DNA from: Tritrichomonas foetus | Taxonomy: Eukaryota > Parabasalia > Tritrichomonadida > Tritrichomonadidae | Direction: 5' to 3' | Length of the DNA: 64,000 nt | Assembly: GCA_001839685.1 (NCBI GenBank) | Contig: MLAK01000421.1 | Location: forward strand, 54,586 to 118,585 | In this document: positions 50,188-59,726 of the stretch, piece after piece | Layout of the letters: every line of letters begins with the position of its first letter | Numbering within the stretch: position 1 is the stretch's first letter | Notes under the pieces: model-generated | Told to the model about the DNA's origin: nothing | Databases searched by the model: none | The model's input: the letters and a program-made list of their open reading frames with translations, nothing else | Program-made: the position numbers and the translations under genes

Positions 50188-50730
50188 ATGATGCTGCTTT
50201 TAATTTTATTCTCAGTCAAAGCGGCAATTATTGAAGTTGATGAGCCTCCAATCGAACTGAGTAAAGTGCGCATCATGCTTGAATCATGTGATGATTTGAT
50301 TTATTCCCCAAATAAATCTTCTGATACCACACTTAATTCTCTAATAACTATGGGTATACCATCAGATAAAATCAGTAGTTTTTTACTCAAACTCCAATAT
50401 AGTAATTCTGCTAAGCTTCTTGTTCATACTTTTTGTATAACAATTCAAAGTGTGAATGAAACAGATAAAAGGAAAGTCACTAGATATACATATTATCTAA
50501 AAGGCACTAAAAACAGCAATGGCACATATACCATTGAGAGAAGAAAACTGATTTCTTTTACTATCGTTAAATCAATAATTACTGAAACAAGGAAGAAATA
50601 CTTTTTATGGTGGGAGTTTTCTAAAACTGTAAAAATAGAATGGAGACCTTTAACATCAGCAGAATTATCAGGAATTAATAGTGAAATTGCCAAAGCATCT
50701 GAATCTCACATAAATAATTTTCCCAAATGA
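50188..50730 (+). CDS. Secreted or lumenal hypothetical protein
   Basis: From ATG 50188 a 180-residue protein with a clear signal peptide (MMLLLILFSVKAA) and no later membrane span. The mature part is mixed alpha/beta with two cysteines in the first half and several N-glycosylation sequons (NKSS, NETD, NGTY). There is no recognised domain. Nine codons upstream open only with TTG and would bury the signal peptide, which supports the ATG. Confidence 0.75.
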   Translation: MMLLLILFSVKAAIIEVDEPPIELSKVRIMLESCDDLIYSPNKSSDTTLNSLITMGIPSDKISSFLLKLQYSNSAKLLVHTFCITIQSVNETDKRKVTRYTYYLKGTKNSNGTYTIERRKLISFTIVKSIITETRKKYFLWWEFSKTVKIEWRPLTSAELSGINSEIAKASESHINNFPK

Positions 50731-51039
50731 ATTCAATAAAAATATTTGTAATTTTTATTTCACGTCTTTTTATCCAACTCTGAAGTTATGCCAGTATTAT
50801 ATAAAATTCATGAGATGAATATTCATCAAAATATTAATTTCGAACATTAATAAAATGTATTGTATGAGTTAACTATTCATAGTGACTGACATGAATGTTA
50901 TGTTTCGGTGAAGAAAGAAATATTTACCATATCTTTATTTATATCAATCTGAAATAAGGATAAAAAAAATGATGATGTTATATAAATTTTTAAACGGCCT
51001 CAAAAATCTTTCAAATTTTCGAATATAGATAAATCTAAA
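50731..51039. other. Intergenic region
   Basis: About 310 bp of AT-rich spacer between plus-strand genes. Nothing recognisable. Confidence 0.5.
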
Positions 51040-52995
51040 ATGGGCGATCTCCTTATTTATTCAGCTGGTGATAATCAAGATGGTCAACTTTGTCGAGATG
51101 GTGACACACTTATTCCCAAACTTGTTTCAGGTCTGAGTACAGAAAATTTAAAATGCCTATCATTAGGCTCGGCCCACATGGTTGCAGTTTATGAAGATGG
51201 GTCAGTTTATGGATGTGGACGAAATGTGGATGGTGAACTTGGTCTTTCAAGACCCACAAGTTATTTTTATCCAGAAAAAATAAACGTTCTTCAAAAAATA
51301 GTGAGTGCAAATTGTGGTTTTAAATTCACAATGTTTTTGAATGATTCTGGTGACGTTTTTATTGCATCAAATAAAAATAAAACACCAATTGAAAAGGTGA
51401 AAACAAAAGACAAATGTATTGCTTTGTTTGGATCACATACACCTTGGATAATGTGTCAAAATGGAGAAATTTATAGCGTTTCACTTGAAACAAAAGATAC
51501 AATAAAATTTCATTTTGATTCAACAAAAAGAATTGTCGATATTGTATCAATTAGTGGATCTGTTCTTGCTTTAACAGATAGAGGTAAGTTGTATGGACAT
51601 GGGAGCATTGTTGGCGTTCGAAGATTTGTCGAAATTGAATTTTTTAAATTTACTCGAATTAAAAAAATATCAGGAAAATATAACCATTTTGTAATCCTGA
51701 CTGAAAATAGCGATGTTTTTGTATGGGGAAAAAATAAATATGGCCAACTTGGAAATGGTCGAATTCAGGATTCAATCACTAAAAATGTTTTTATTAAACT
51801 TGATGATTTCTCTGACCACAATATCGTTGATATTGGTGCAGGAGGCTTTTTTTCCATGTTTCTAGATGCAAATGGTGATTTATATTCAACAGGTTATAAT
51901 GATGGTCGTTTAATGATTGGAAATGATATTTCATATAATATCCCAACGAAATCAGAAATATTCAAAAATGTTTGTTCATTTATTTGTGGTGGAAGTTCAT
52001 CATTTGTAATATTAAAAGATTCAACCAAAAAAACAAAACCAAGAGAAATTAACAAAGTCTTATCCAAAGGAGAGTTGAACTCCGGAAAAACCGAAATTAA
52101 TACTTTATGTAATGATCAATTTTTACATGAAAATGGATTCTTACTTTCTGCAAAAGGAATCCAGAATATTATTTTTAATCAATTCGAACAAGATAATTTT
52201 ACTTTTATAATTAATGGATCGCAATTTACATGTAATCAATATTTAGCAGATTTTATTTCACCGAATATTTCACATCTTCATCAAGTTGATCCAACGATTG
52301 ATTATTATGAAATTAATTTCCACAATATAAATGATTTGAATAATAATTCGGCTAATTTTACCGATGCGCATTTTGATAAACTAATGAAGCTCGCTAAAGG
52401 AGAAATAGTTAACTTTACTAATGCAGAATTATATATTTTTGAAGAATTGAGTGATTTACTTGGAAATGAAGAATTATTATCTTTAATAGAGAAGAAAATT
52501 CCGCATGAGTATACACTGGATTCAATTATGGACATTATGAAACATGAATTACAAAATTCGACAAGATTGAAAAAAGATACATTGAAATATGCCTGTGAAA
52601 ACTTTTATGAAATTTTAAGTAAATATAAAGACGAATTGAAAACACTCAATGTCTTTGTTATTGAAGAAATTATTTCAAATGACGCGTTAAAATTGAAAGA
52701 TGAGGATTCATTGTTGGAATTTTTATTAGAAATGATAGACAAAGATAAATCACAGTCATTTTTATTAGAAAATGTGAATTTTGAAATGTTAAGTACAGAT
52801 TCTCTCTATAATTTCAAATTATTATTCGATCCTAATACTATGACGAATAAAATATGGAACCAAATAAGTAAATGTCTAAAACCAAAAGCGAATCCTTCAA
52901 ATTCAAATAAAAGATATTTCCAAACATATTACCCAGAAGAAGATCCTTATCACCCTATACCAATTCATTATGATCAACTTCCAGTTTTTGTATAG
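51040..52995 (+). CDS. RCC1-repeat protein with trichomonad BTB-like domain
   Basis: A 651-residue protein. Residues 1-330 form a seven-bladed-type RCC1 propeller; the clearest blades have LGSAHMVAVYEDGSVYGCGR, HFVILTENSDVFVWGKNKYG and GGFFSMFLDANGDLYSTGYN. The second part has a BTB/POZ-like module: FTFIINGSQFTCNQYLADFI, HLHQVDPTIDYYEINF and a helix pair. This DPTIDYY block recurs in a large trichomonad family as I recall. A helical C-terminus ends in YHPIPIHYDQLPVFV. RCC1-BTB proteins often act as Cul3 ubiquitin-ligase substrate adaptors, so that role is inferred here. The start is ATG 51040. Confidence 0.85.
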   Translation: MGDLLIYSAGDNQDGQLCRDGDTLIPKLVSGLSTENLKCLSLGSAHMVAVYEDGSVYGCGRNVDGELGLSRPTSYFYPEKINVLQKIVSANCGFKFTMFLNDSGDVFIASNKNKTPIEKVKTKDKCIALFGSHTPWIMCQNGEIYSVSLETKDTIKFHFDSTKRIVDIVSISGSVLALTDRGKLYGHGSIVGVRRFVEIEFFKFTRIKKISGKYNHFVILTENSDVFVWGKNKYGQLGNGRIQDSITKNVFIKLDDFSDHNIVDIGAGGFFSMFLDANGDLYSTGYNDGRLMIGNDISYNIPTKSEIFKNVCSFICGGSSSFVILKDSTKKTKPREINKVLSKGELNSGKTEINTLCNDQFLHENGFLLSAKGIQNIIFNQFEQDNFTFIINGSQFTCNQYLADFISPNISHLHQVDPTIDYYEINFHNINDLNNNSANFTDAHFDKLMKLAKGEIVNFTNAELYIFEELSDLLGNEELLSLIEKKIPHEYTLDSIMDIMKHELQNSTRLKKDTLKYACENFYEILSKYKDELKTLNVFVIEEIISNDALKLKDEDSLLEFLLEMIDKDKSQSFLLENVNFEMLSTDSLYNFKLLFDPNTMTNKIWNQISKCLKPKANPSNSNKRYFQTYYPEEDPYHPIPIHYDQLPVFV

Positions 52996-53171
52996 TTTAT
53001 AAGATCACTTCGATCGAGGTAAATATGATCATATTTCCTCAAATTTATATTTTCTTTTTGAATTAGAATAGAAGATAATTAAATGACGAAACCTTCAAAA
53101 TTAGAATTCATGAAAACTAAATCATTTCAGCAATCATTTGTTATTTGTGAAATTGTTGTTCTAGCATCTAC

Positions 53172-53243
53172 ATTATTCTAAGATTCCATATTATTCTAAG
53201 ATCACATATTACTCTAAGATCACACATTATTCTAAGATCAAAT
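53172..53243. repeat. Four 18-bp tandem repeats
   Basis: The unit ATTATTCTAAGATCACAT and close variants repeats four times head to tail (53172-53189, 53190-53207, 53208-53225, 53226-53243) with a few substitutions per copy. Confidence 0.95.
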
Positions 53244-53578
53244 AGGTAGGAAAATAAAATCAATACGACCACCCATAAATCTAGATGTAATCATAGTTTT
53301 TCAATAATATTTACTTTATAGAACACATTTAACTTCTTGTTATGACAAGTTTTGAAGTATTTAAACGAACATGAAGATTGAGTTTTACATTACGATAATA
53401 ATAAACTATTGAAACACTGGTAAGATAGAAATTCGAGTCTAAACGATGGAATTTTCTGAGATATTATTATTGAATCATTCAAAGAAATATATTATCAAAA
53501 AGTTGAGTTGGCCACTTTAACAGTTTTACATTTGTAAAGTAATCAAATACATAGAAAATAACCAATCAGTCTCAAAAG

Positions 53579-53602
53579 AAAAAAAAAAAAAAAAAAAAAA
53601 AA
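53579..53602. repeat. Homopolymer A24
   Basis: Twenty-four A residues just upstream of the pyridoxal kinase start codon. Such long dA:dT tracts exclude nucleosomes and often mark promoters. Confidence 0.9.
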
Positions 53603-53626
53603 TCGCACATTATTCCATATTTTTCG

Positions 53627-54535
53627 ATGAGTCTCAGAGAACCTCTTGTATTATCAATTCAAAGTCACATGGTGCACGGACGCAGTGGAAATCGATCAGC
53701 CACTTTCCCTCTCGAAGTCAATGGAATCGAAGTCGACCCAATTAATACATGTCATTATTCCGCCCACACAGCCTATCCATACTTAATGGGAACCGTTATG
53801 GATCCCGCCGAATTCGACACAATTGTAGATGGCCTCCGTTTGAATCAGATATTGCCAAAATATACACATCTCATTACCGGCTATTTGGCCGACCCTTCAA
53901 TTGCGATCAGAATTGCCGAACTCAAAAAGGAGCTTGGCAATAGTGTCAAGTATTTCTGCGACCCAGTTTTAGGCGATGTTGGAGAATTTTACGTATCGCC
54001 AGAATGTCTCGATGTAATCAAGTCCAGGCTCATTCCAATCGCTGACACAATCACTCCAAATGCCTACGAAGCAATGTGGCTCACAGGAAAAGAAATGAAA
54101 AATCCCGACCAATTATTAAAAGTGGTAGATCAGCTTCATAACATGGGTCCAAAGAATGTAGTCATTACTAGTACCGAATGGAACCAGAGAATGATCTTCT
54201 TTTCGATGGATAATGGCCGACATCAAGTTGCAATTGAAACTCCTTCTTTGAAGCCCAAATTTGAAGGACCTGGTGATGTTTTCACTTCACTTTTATTAGC
54301 AAACATCATAAAGTATAAGGATGACATAAAATTGATCGCTGAAAGAACAGTAAATTCGGTTTATGCCCTCCTGGAAAGAACAGCAAATGAAAACAGAGAA
54401 GAATTGGCGCTTCCTATGTCAGCGAAAGATTTAATTGAGCCGAAAATCAGGTTCAAGTGTATATCAGTGGAGGAATTCAAATCTTTGAAGGTCAAAGATC
54501 AATCTGTTCCACTTTCGTCTGCAGGAAGTCATTAG
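53627..54535 (+). CDS. PDXK: Pyridoxal kinase
   Basis: Phosphorylates pyridoxal, pyridoxine and pyridoxamine with ATP to give the active cofactor vitamers. The 302-residue product is a ribokinase-fold enzyme close to the human length. Diagnostic blocks: SHMVHGRSGNRSATFPLEVN with VDPINT (substrate and dimer region), YLMGTVMDPAEFD, LITGYLAD, FCDPVLGDVGEFYV (Mg-ATP), ITPNAYEAMWLTG and the C-terminal catalytic GPGDVFTSLLLAN near residue 214, where Asp is the base. The usual GTGD is GPGD here. The start ATG lies 24 bases after a poly-A tract. Confidence 0.95.
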   Translation: MSLREPLVLSIQSHMVHGRSGNRSATFPLEVNGIEVDPINTCHYSAHTAYPYLMGTVMDPAEFDTIVDGLRLNQILPKYTHLITGYLADPSIAIRIAELKKELGNSVKYFCDPVLGDVGEFYVSPECLDVIKSRLIPIADTITPNAYEAMWLTGKEMKNPDQLLKVVDQLHNMGPKNVVITSTEWNQRMIFFSMDNGRHQVAIETPSLKPKFEGPGDVFTSLLLANIIKYKDDIKLIAERTVNSVYALLERTANENREELALPMSAKDLIEPKIRFKCISVEEFKSLKVKDQSVPLSSAGSH

Positions 54536-55183
54536 GATATTGTTAGAAATATAATGTTTATTTCTTATTATTTTCTTTTTATAAAAATATTAAGATCTGA
54601 CAAATATTTGTTTTTCATACCTGGTTTTCAATCACTTTTTGGGATTTTCCAAATTAATTTTTTCTAAGAGTTCAACAGCTATTATTGCTGTAATTTCCGC
54701 AGATTTTGATAAGAGTTTTGGTAATTATTTTGAAATTCATCACCAATTATGAAAGTAAGATTTATCATCTTATTTTTATCCAAATGTGATTGAGTAGGAA
54801 ATCAATGAAATATATTGGAATTCAATTTCATTTTAAAACTGATAATGGAATATTCCCAATCAAAATCTATTAAAAATTAAAAAAAATTCTTAATTATAGA
54901 TAGCAGTAATACTATTATAGTATTATAGTATTTATTTTCCCTATTGGATTTTCCTTTTAACTCTTCTTCAATAGTCATAATTCATATCACCAAATGGTTT
55001 CTTTCAATTTCCATTTCAAATTTTGAATCCTACGGGGTTGTCTATTCAAACATGTTGTTTGCCAATTTTCATTCAAATCTTCATAAAAAGTGAATTTACA
55101 ACACCACCTCAAAAAGTGATCACATAACAAAATTTGGTAACGATCAAAAAATTTGTCAAATTTCATTTCATTTTTTTAAAAGA
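54536..55183. other. Intergenic region
   Basis: About 650 bp of AT-rich spacer between plus-strand genes, ending with two TCATT initiator-like motifs (55163-55167 and 55168-55172), 12-21 bases before the ATG at 55184. Confidence 0.55.
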
Positions 55184-57529
55184 ATGGTATTTGGAAGCTG
55201 CTGCATTCTTGTAGATAATAAATTCAAGTCCATGACCGCTAAAGCCATGCGAATTAGTGGCACGCAACGAAATCTTATTGCCCGATTTGATGTCGAACAA
55301 GTATTCGAACACAGCGAAGCCGAGCCTAAAGAAGTTAGCTACGTCTTTCCAAACGATATGAAAATCTGCATCTACGATACAACTTTTATAGTCGGAACTG
55401 AAGTAATCAAGCCGAAATTGCAATCGAAAGAAACAGCCAAAGCGACCTACGACGAAGCTGTCGAAAAAGGCCATACAGCTGTATTTGGAACAAACATTGG
55501 CCACGGTTTAACGGAATTCAAGCTTGGAAATCTGCCGGCAAATACAGAATGTAAGGTACAACTCAAAATCGCCTTTTCTTGTCAATTAACAACATCTTCA
55601 TCAATGTTCCTTAAATTCCCGCTTGATGTTTACAGTCCAAATGGTTCAAAACATTGCATTGATAGTACAAACTTTTCATTATCCCTGAATTGTGACAAAT
55701 CCCAAATTTCAAAGGTTTCGTGTAATATTCCATCAACTTTTTCAGAAGATAATTGTTCAATAACAATTGACAAATCAGAAAATGCAACATCTGCAATTTT
55801 CACAATGGAACTTAAAGATAAACTCCAAAATTCTGCATTTTCTATTGGAAAAGATTGCGTTTTAGTAATTTCTCCAGATTTAGAAATTCCAGAAACAAAA
55901 AATAATGAATTCATTTTTATCATTGATTGCAGTGGTTCAATGAGTGGTAGTTCAATTCAGCAAGCACGTGAATGTCTCGAAATATTCATTCGTTCACTTC
56001 CAGAAAATTCATATTTCAACATCATTCGTTTTGGTTCACGATTTCAGTCACTTTTCGAATCTTCTGTACAATATAACGAAGAAACAGCAGAGAAAGCCCT
56101 TGAACTTGCTCAAAACATGAAAGCTGATCTTGGTGGTACTAATATTTACTCACCACTTGAAAGTGCCTTCAAAAATGCCAGAAAGTCCAACCTTCAGCGC
56201 CAATTTTTCATTATGACTGATGGTGAAGTTCACAATGTTTCTGAAATTCTGAACTTAGTCACAGAACACAGTAAAGAAAATCGTTGCTACACAATTGGAA
56301 TTGGAAGAGGTGCAGATGCTGGTTTGGTTGAAGGAATAGCAACATCATCTGGCGGAAAATGCGACTTTGTTGGAAATTCAGAATCACTTAGTAATAAGGT
56401 GATTCCACAACTTGAATCATCGTTATTACCAAGCTTTATAAATGTTGAAATTCATGTTGAAGGAAATGACAACATTGAAATTTCTCCATTTCCAATTCCA
56501 AGCATTAATCCAAAAGGTGCAACAACAGTTTTTATTCATTCACAAGATTCTGATATTCAAGGAAATGTTTTAATCAATGGAAGTTATGGTGATGGAAATG
56601 AAGAAATTATCATTTCGATCGATGAAGGAAATGAAAATAGTTATAATGAAATTAAAGATGCTATTCTTCCATTATATTCCTTCCATCAGCTTCAAAAATA
56701 CGAAAGAATGAGAAATATCTCAGACCAAGATAAAGAAAAAGCAATTTCATTAAGTATTTCAAGTGGTGTTCTTTGTAACTATACTGCTTATGTTGGTGTA
56801 TCAAAGGAACCAGTAGCTGATCCAAATGTGCATCGTATGATGCGTTTCGGAGGAGGAAGAATAGCAGCACCAGGTGGATATATGGAACATGCAGTTGCAA
56901 GATGTGCTAGAGCTCAGGTGAAATGTTGTGCAGCTCCAATGGCATGTAAGGCTGCACCAAGAAAATTAGAAGACTCAGTGGAATGTTGTGCAGCTCCAAT
57001 GGCTTTAATGGGCTCAAGGGCCTCAAATCCTAAAGGTGGAATGCTAAGCAAATTTGGTAAGGCTTCGCATGTGAAAGAATGCATGATGCAAGAAGAAGAA
57101 TGTTGTGAAGCTCCAATGCCAGTAATGAAGCGTCTGGCTTCAAAAGAAAAGGCAGATTCTAACCCACAATCAAATTATGATAAATATGAATTAATGACAC
57201 TAATTAAATTGCAAAAGATTTCCGGTTATTGGCAAGATTTGGATGCGATTAATCAATTATCAAAGCTTCATGTGAAGTCTTTGAATGATTTGAATTTGAC
57301 TGAACCACTCAACACAGAAGTTACACAGGCGATTAAAGATGCAAGTGATTCCAATCCAATCATATGCACATTAATCGCTCTTGCACTATTACATAAGTTT
57401 TCTAATGATGTGAAAAATTCTTGGATGATGCTTGAAACTAAAGCCTTGAAATGGTTAAGCGGAAAATTAGAAAATGTTGATATTCAAGCTGTCATTGCTC
57501 ATGTGGAATCAATCATTCCACCACAATAG
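55184..57529 (+). CDS. VIT/VWA-domain protein
   Basis: A 781-residue protein with a vault/inter-alpha-trypsin (VIT) domain at about residues 10-135 (YVFPNDMKICIYDTTFIVG, KATYDEAVEKGHTAVF) and a von Willebrand A domain at about 240-420 with a complete MIDAS (DCSGSMSGSS near 247, then GGTNIY and TDGE). It has no signal peptide, so it is probably cytosolic like PARP4 or VWA5A-type relatives. After the VWA and its linker lies a Cys-rich region with CCAAPMA repeated (60-bp duplication near 56920-57000) and a third, changed copy CCEAPMP. The C-terminal 110 residues are helical. The function of protist VIT/VWA proteins is not known; the MIDAS suggests metal-dependent ligand binding. Confidence 0.9.
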   Translation: MVFGSCCILVDNKFKSMTAKAMRISGTQRNLIARFDVEQVFEHSEAEPKEVSYVFPNDMKICIYDTTFIVGTEVIKPKLQSKETAKATYDEAVEKGHTAVFGTNIGHGLTEFKLGNLPANTECKVQLKIAFSCQLTTSSSMFLKFPLDVYSPNGSKHCIDSTNFSLSLNCDKSQISKVSCNIPSTFSEDNCSITIDKSENATSAIFTMELKDKLQNSAFSIGKDCVLVISPDLEIPETKNNEFIFIIDCSGSMSGSSIQQARECLEIFIRSLPENSYFNIIRFGSRFQSLFESSVQYNEETAEKALELAQNMKADLGGTNIYSPLESAFKNARKSNLQRQFFIMTDGEVHNVSEILNLVTEHSKENRCYTIGIGRGADAGLVEGIATSSGGKCDFVGNSESLSNKVIPQLESSLLPSFINVEIHVEGNDNIEISPFPIPSINPKGATTVFIHSQDSDIQGNVLINGSYGDGNEEIIISIDEGNENSYNEIKDAILPLYSFHQLQKYERMRNISDQDKEKAISLSISSGVLCNYTAYVGVSKEPVADPNVHRMMRFGGGRIAAPGGYMEHAVARCARAQVKCCAAPMACKAAPRKLEDSVECCAAPMALMGSRASNPKGGMLSKFGKASHVKECMMQEEECCEAPMPVMKRLASKEKADSNPQSNYDKYELMTLIKLQKISGYWQDLDAINQLSKLHVKSLNDLNLTEPLNTEVTQAIKDASDSNPIICTLIALALLHKFSNDVKNSWMMLETKALKWLSGKLENVDIQAVIAHVESIIPPQ
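56917..57005 (+). repeat. Internal 60-bp coding repeat (CCAAPMA)
   Basis: The stretch with AATGTTGTGCAGCTCCAATG recurs with a period of exactly 60 bases and one visible change just before it. A third, diverged copy lies near 57097-57122. It encodes repeats of the Cys-Cys-Ala-Ala-Pro-Met-Ala motif within the VIT/VWA protein. Confidence 0.85.
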
Positions 57530-57744
57530 GATTTTGTTTAAAAAAAAATCATATGTAAAAGCAAGGATTAATCAATTTTGTAATCAATTTAATTATTTTT
57601 CTTTATTGACAACTTTTTTGACTTTGAATGAAAATGAAAGTGGCATATTTTTTTCCTATTCAATACTGCTTAAAATTCAAGGGATAGATGGCCATTGATG
57701 AAAAATCGATCATTTAATCATTGAAATTTCAACAAAAGCTTTCA

Positions 57745-59250
57745 ATGGAAAATGATGAGGCTGCTTCACTCCTGTGCGAATTATTTCCAGATGTATCGAT
57801 AGAAGAAAGCAAAAACTATTTAATATGGAATACTTTTGACCAAGCAATCGACCTCCTTTCTCAAATTTATCCACAAGACGAAAATGACGACCACGAAAAC
57901 GACGAACAGGAAAACGAAACTCATCCTAACGACGAAATTCCTAATCGTAACAATCCTGATCACGGCAATTCTCCAAATATTGGAAGAAATGAAAACCGAA
58001 ATATTTTATTTGAAAAAAGTGATGATTCTGATAACGACATGGACCAAAATTGCATAAATTTGCTGATTATTGAAATGAAGGAATCATTTCCAGATTTGGA
58101 TGATGAAATTTGTTTGTTGATTCTTGAAGAATCCAATTTCATCATTCAAAAAGCTAAAAAAACTGCTGACGCCACCCAGAGGCTTTACCAACACTATTTA
58201 TCAACATCTGAAAATGAAGAAAAGCTCCAAAAGTTGAAAAATTATTATCCAAATGTGAATGATGAAACTTTAAGAAATTGCTTGGAAGCTGCTGGGGGAG
58301 ATTTCCAAAGTGCTGTTGGATTTGTTGAATCGACTTTCCCGCGAGATTCTCAAATAAGCCATAAAAAGGCGAAACCTACAAAAACAGTTATTTCTGAATC
58401 GGGACCGACTTCATTCATCAGACAGACTAAAAAAGAGCCAAAGAAGAAAAAGAAAGCCATTCCATCAATCAAAGAATCTCAGTCAACCAAAACCTCTGCT
58501 GTAAGTTCAATACCTCCTGAATATCAAGTCAATCAAACAATGAAAATGGAAAATAATGTTAATTTATTAATGTCAATGTTTGAAAATGCTTTTAGTAAAG
58601 AAGAAATCGAAGAAGTTTTGAATTTAACAGAAAATGATATTGACAGATCAGCTAATATGCTTGCTGAAAAGCTCGCCACTCATAATTTGAACACACATGA
58701 TGAACAAATTGATCCGCATATTAAAGAATTAACTGAAATTTTCCCACTTGCTTCTTTTTCAGAAATCGAACTTGCTTTGAATGATGCAAATAAAGATATT
58801 GAAACAGCTTCCTTACTTCTGATGAACAGGTTTAGTGAAAATCCTATGCCTGAAGATACTCTTCTTGCACAGAGACCAGATTTGTCTGTTCAAGAAGCGA
58901 AAGAAGTCCTTCAAAAAACAAATGGAAACCTTGGAGAAGCATCAAAAATATTTTGGCATATCCAAAAGAAACCAATTCAAAGAAATTCATCATCAATGAC
59001 TCGAAAACTGACAAGAACTGTAGATTTGCATGGATTGAGGTTGGCTGAAGCGCAAGATGTAGTGAGTCGATCGTTAAGAAGTGCAAAAGACAGTAACACT
59101 GGACGAATTTGTTTCATTACTGGTCATGGAGCCCATTCGAAAAATCACATTCCAGTGTTGAAGCCACTCGTTTTTAGAATGTGCAAGGATTTTGGATATA
59201 AACCAATCCAAAGCAGAAATAGAGGAATTATTGTATGCAACATTGTATAA
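57745..59250 (+). CDS. Multi-CUE/UBA protein with C-terminal Smr domain (Cue2/N4BP2-like)
   Basis: A 501-residue protein. Six CUE/UBA-like helical modules, which bind ubiquitin, are spaced along it: FPDVSIEESKNYLIWN; FPDLDDEICLLILEESN; YPNVNDETLRNCLEAAGGD; FENAFSKEEIEEVLNLTEND; FPLASFSEIELALNDANKD; RPDLSVQEAKEVLQKTNGN. The C-terminus is an Smr nuclease domain: TVDLHGLRLAEA near residue 425 and FITGHGAHSKN near 459, with the conserved DLH and GxG/H. Yeast Cue2 has this combination and cuts mRNA at stalled, ubiquitinated ribosomes in no-go decay; I infer the same role. The first ATG is 57745; eight codons upstream open only with TTG. A TCATT initiator lies at 57718-57722. Confidence 0.88.
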   Translation: MENDEAASLLCELFPDVSIEESKNYLIWNTFDQAIDLLSQIYPQDENDDHENDEQENETHPNDEIPNRNNPDHGNSPNIGRNENRNILFEKSDDSDNDMDQNCINLLIIEMKESFPDLDDEICLLILEESNFIIQKAKKTADATQRLYQHYLSTSENEEKLQKLKNYYPNVNDETLRNCLEAAGGDFQSAVGFVESTFPRDSQISHKKAKPTKTVISESGPTSFIRQTKKEPKKKKKAIPSIKESQSTKTSAVSSIPPEYQVNQTMKMENNVNLLMSMFENAFSKEEIEEVLNLTENDIDRSANMLAEKLATHNLNTHDEQIDPHIKELTEIFPLASFSEIELALNDANKDIETASLLLMNRFSENPMPEDTLLAQRPDLSVQEAKEVLQKTNGNLGEASKIFWHIQKKPIQRNSSSMTRKLTRTVDLHGLRLAEAQDVVSRSLRSAKDSNTGRICFITGHGAHSKNHIPVLKPLVFRMCKDFGYKPIQSRNRGIIVCNIV

Positions 59251-59501
59251 ACTTATATATATGTATATATCATTTTGTAAATAAATATGTTTTTACTTAA
59301 TCAATTCTTTTCATTTTAATTTTTCACTTCTGTCATTAAAGACTGAAACGAAAAAGAAAATAAAATGAATAAACGTGAGAACAAATACTAAAGAAAATAG
59401 TATCCACGAGTAAATATGATCATTATTCAAAATGAATAAATAAAAGAAACAATGAAAAATAATTAATTAAATGTTTTTACTGAACTTAATTATATTTGAT
59501 T

Positions 59502-59726
59502 TTAAAGTTTGAACCACTTCTTAAACTTGTTGTTGATCTTACTGGTCATTTCAACAAATGGTTTGCCAATTTTATCATCTACTTCATGAGCAACTGGTGT
59601 GACTGCTTCTTCTGCGTCGTGAAGAACTGGATTAACTTCATCTTGAATATCTTTTGTAGCATTATCTGTTGTTTCAACACCGTGTTGAACTGCTTCATGA
59701 GCTCCTTCGACTGGATCTGTTGTCAT
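59502..59726 (-). CDS. Small amphipathic acidic protein
   Basis: From ATG 59726 the frame gives a 74-residue, highly charged, mostly helical protein with no signal peptide or membrane span. It begins MTTDPVEGAHEAVQHGVETT and ends in a basic amphipathic helix (KINNKFKKWFKL) that could bind membranes. The Ala/Val/Glu periodicity resembles LEA-like or apolipoprotein-like helices, but I cannot name a family. Repeated TCATT motifs on the minus strand just before the ATG look like a trichomonad promoter. Codons upstream of 59726 open only with TTG. Confidence 0.65.
   Translation of the reverse strand: MTTDPVEGAHEAVQHGVETTDNATKDIQDEVNPVLHDAEEAVTPVAHEVDDKIGKPFVEMTSKINNKFKKWFKL

Larger units (their letters stand above)
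52996..53626. other. Intergenic region with tandem repeats
   Basis: About 630 bp. It contains four 18-bp tandem repeats (53172-53243) and an A24 tract (53579-53602) ending 24 bases before the next start codon, annotated separately. Confidence 0.6.
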
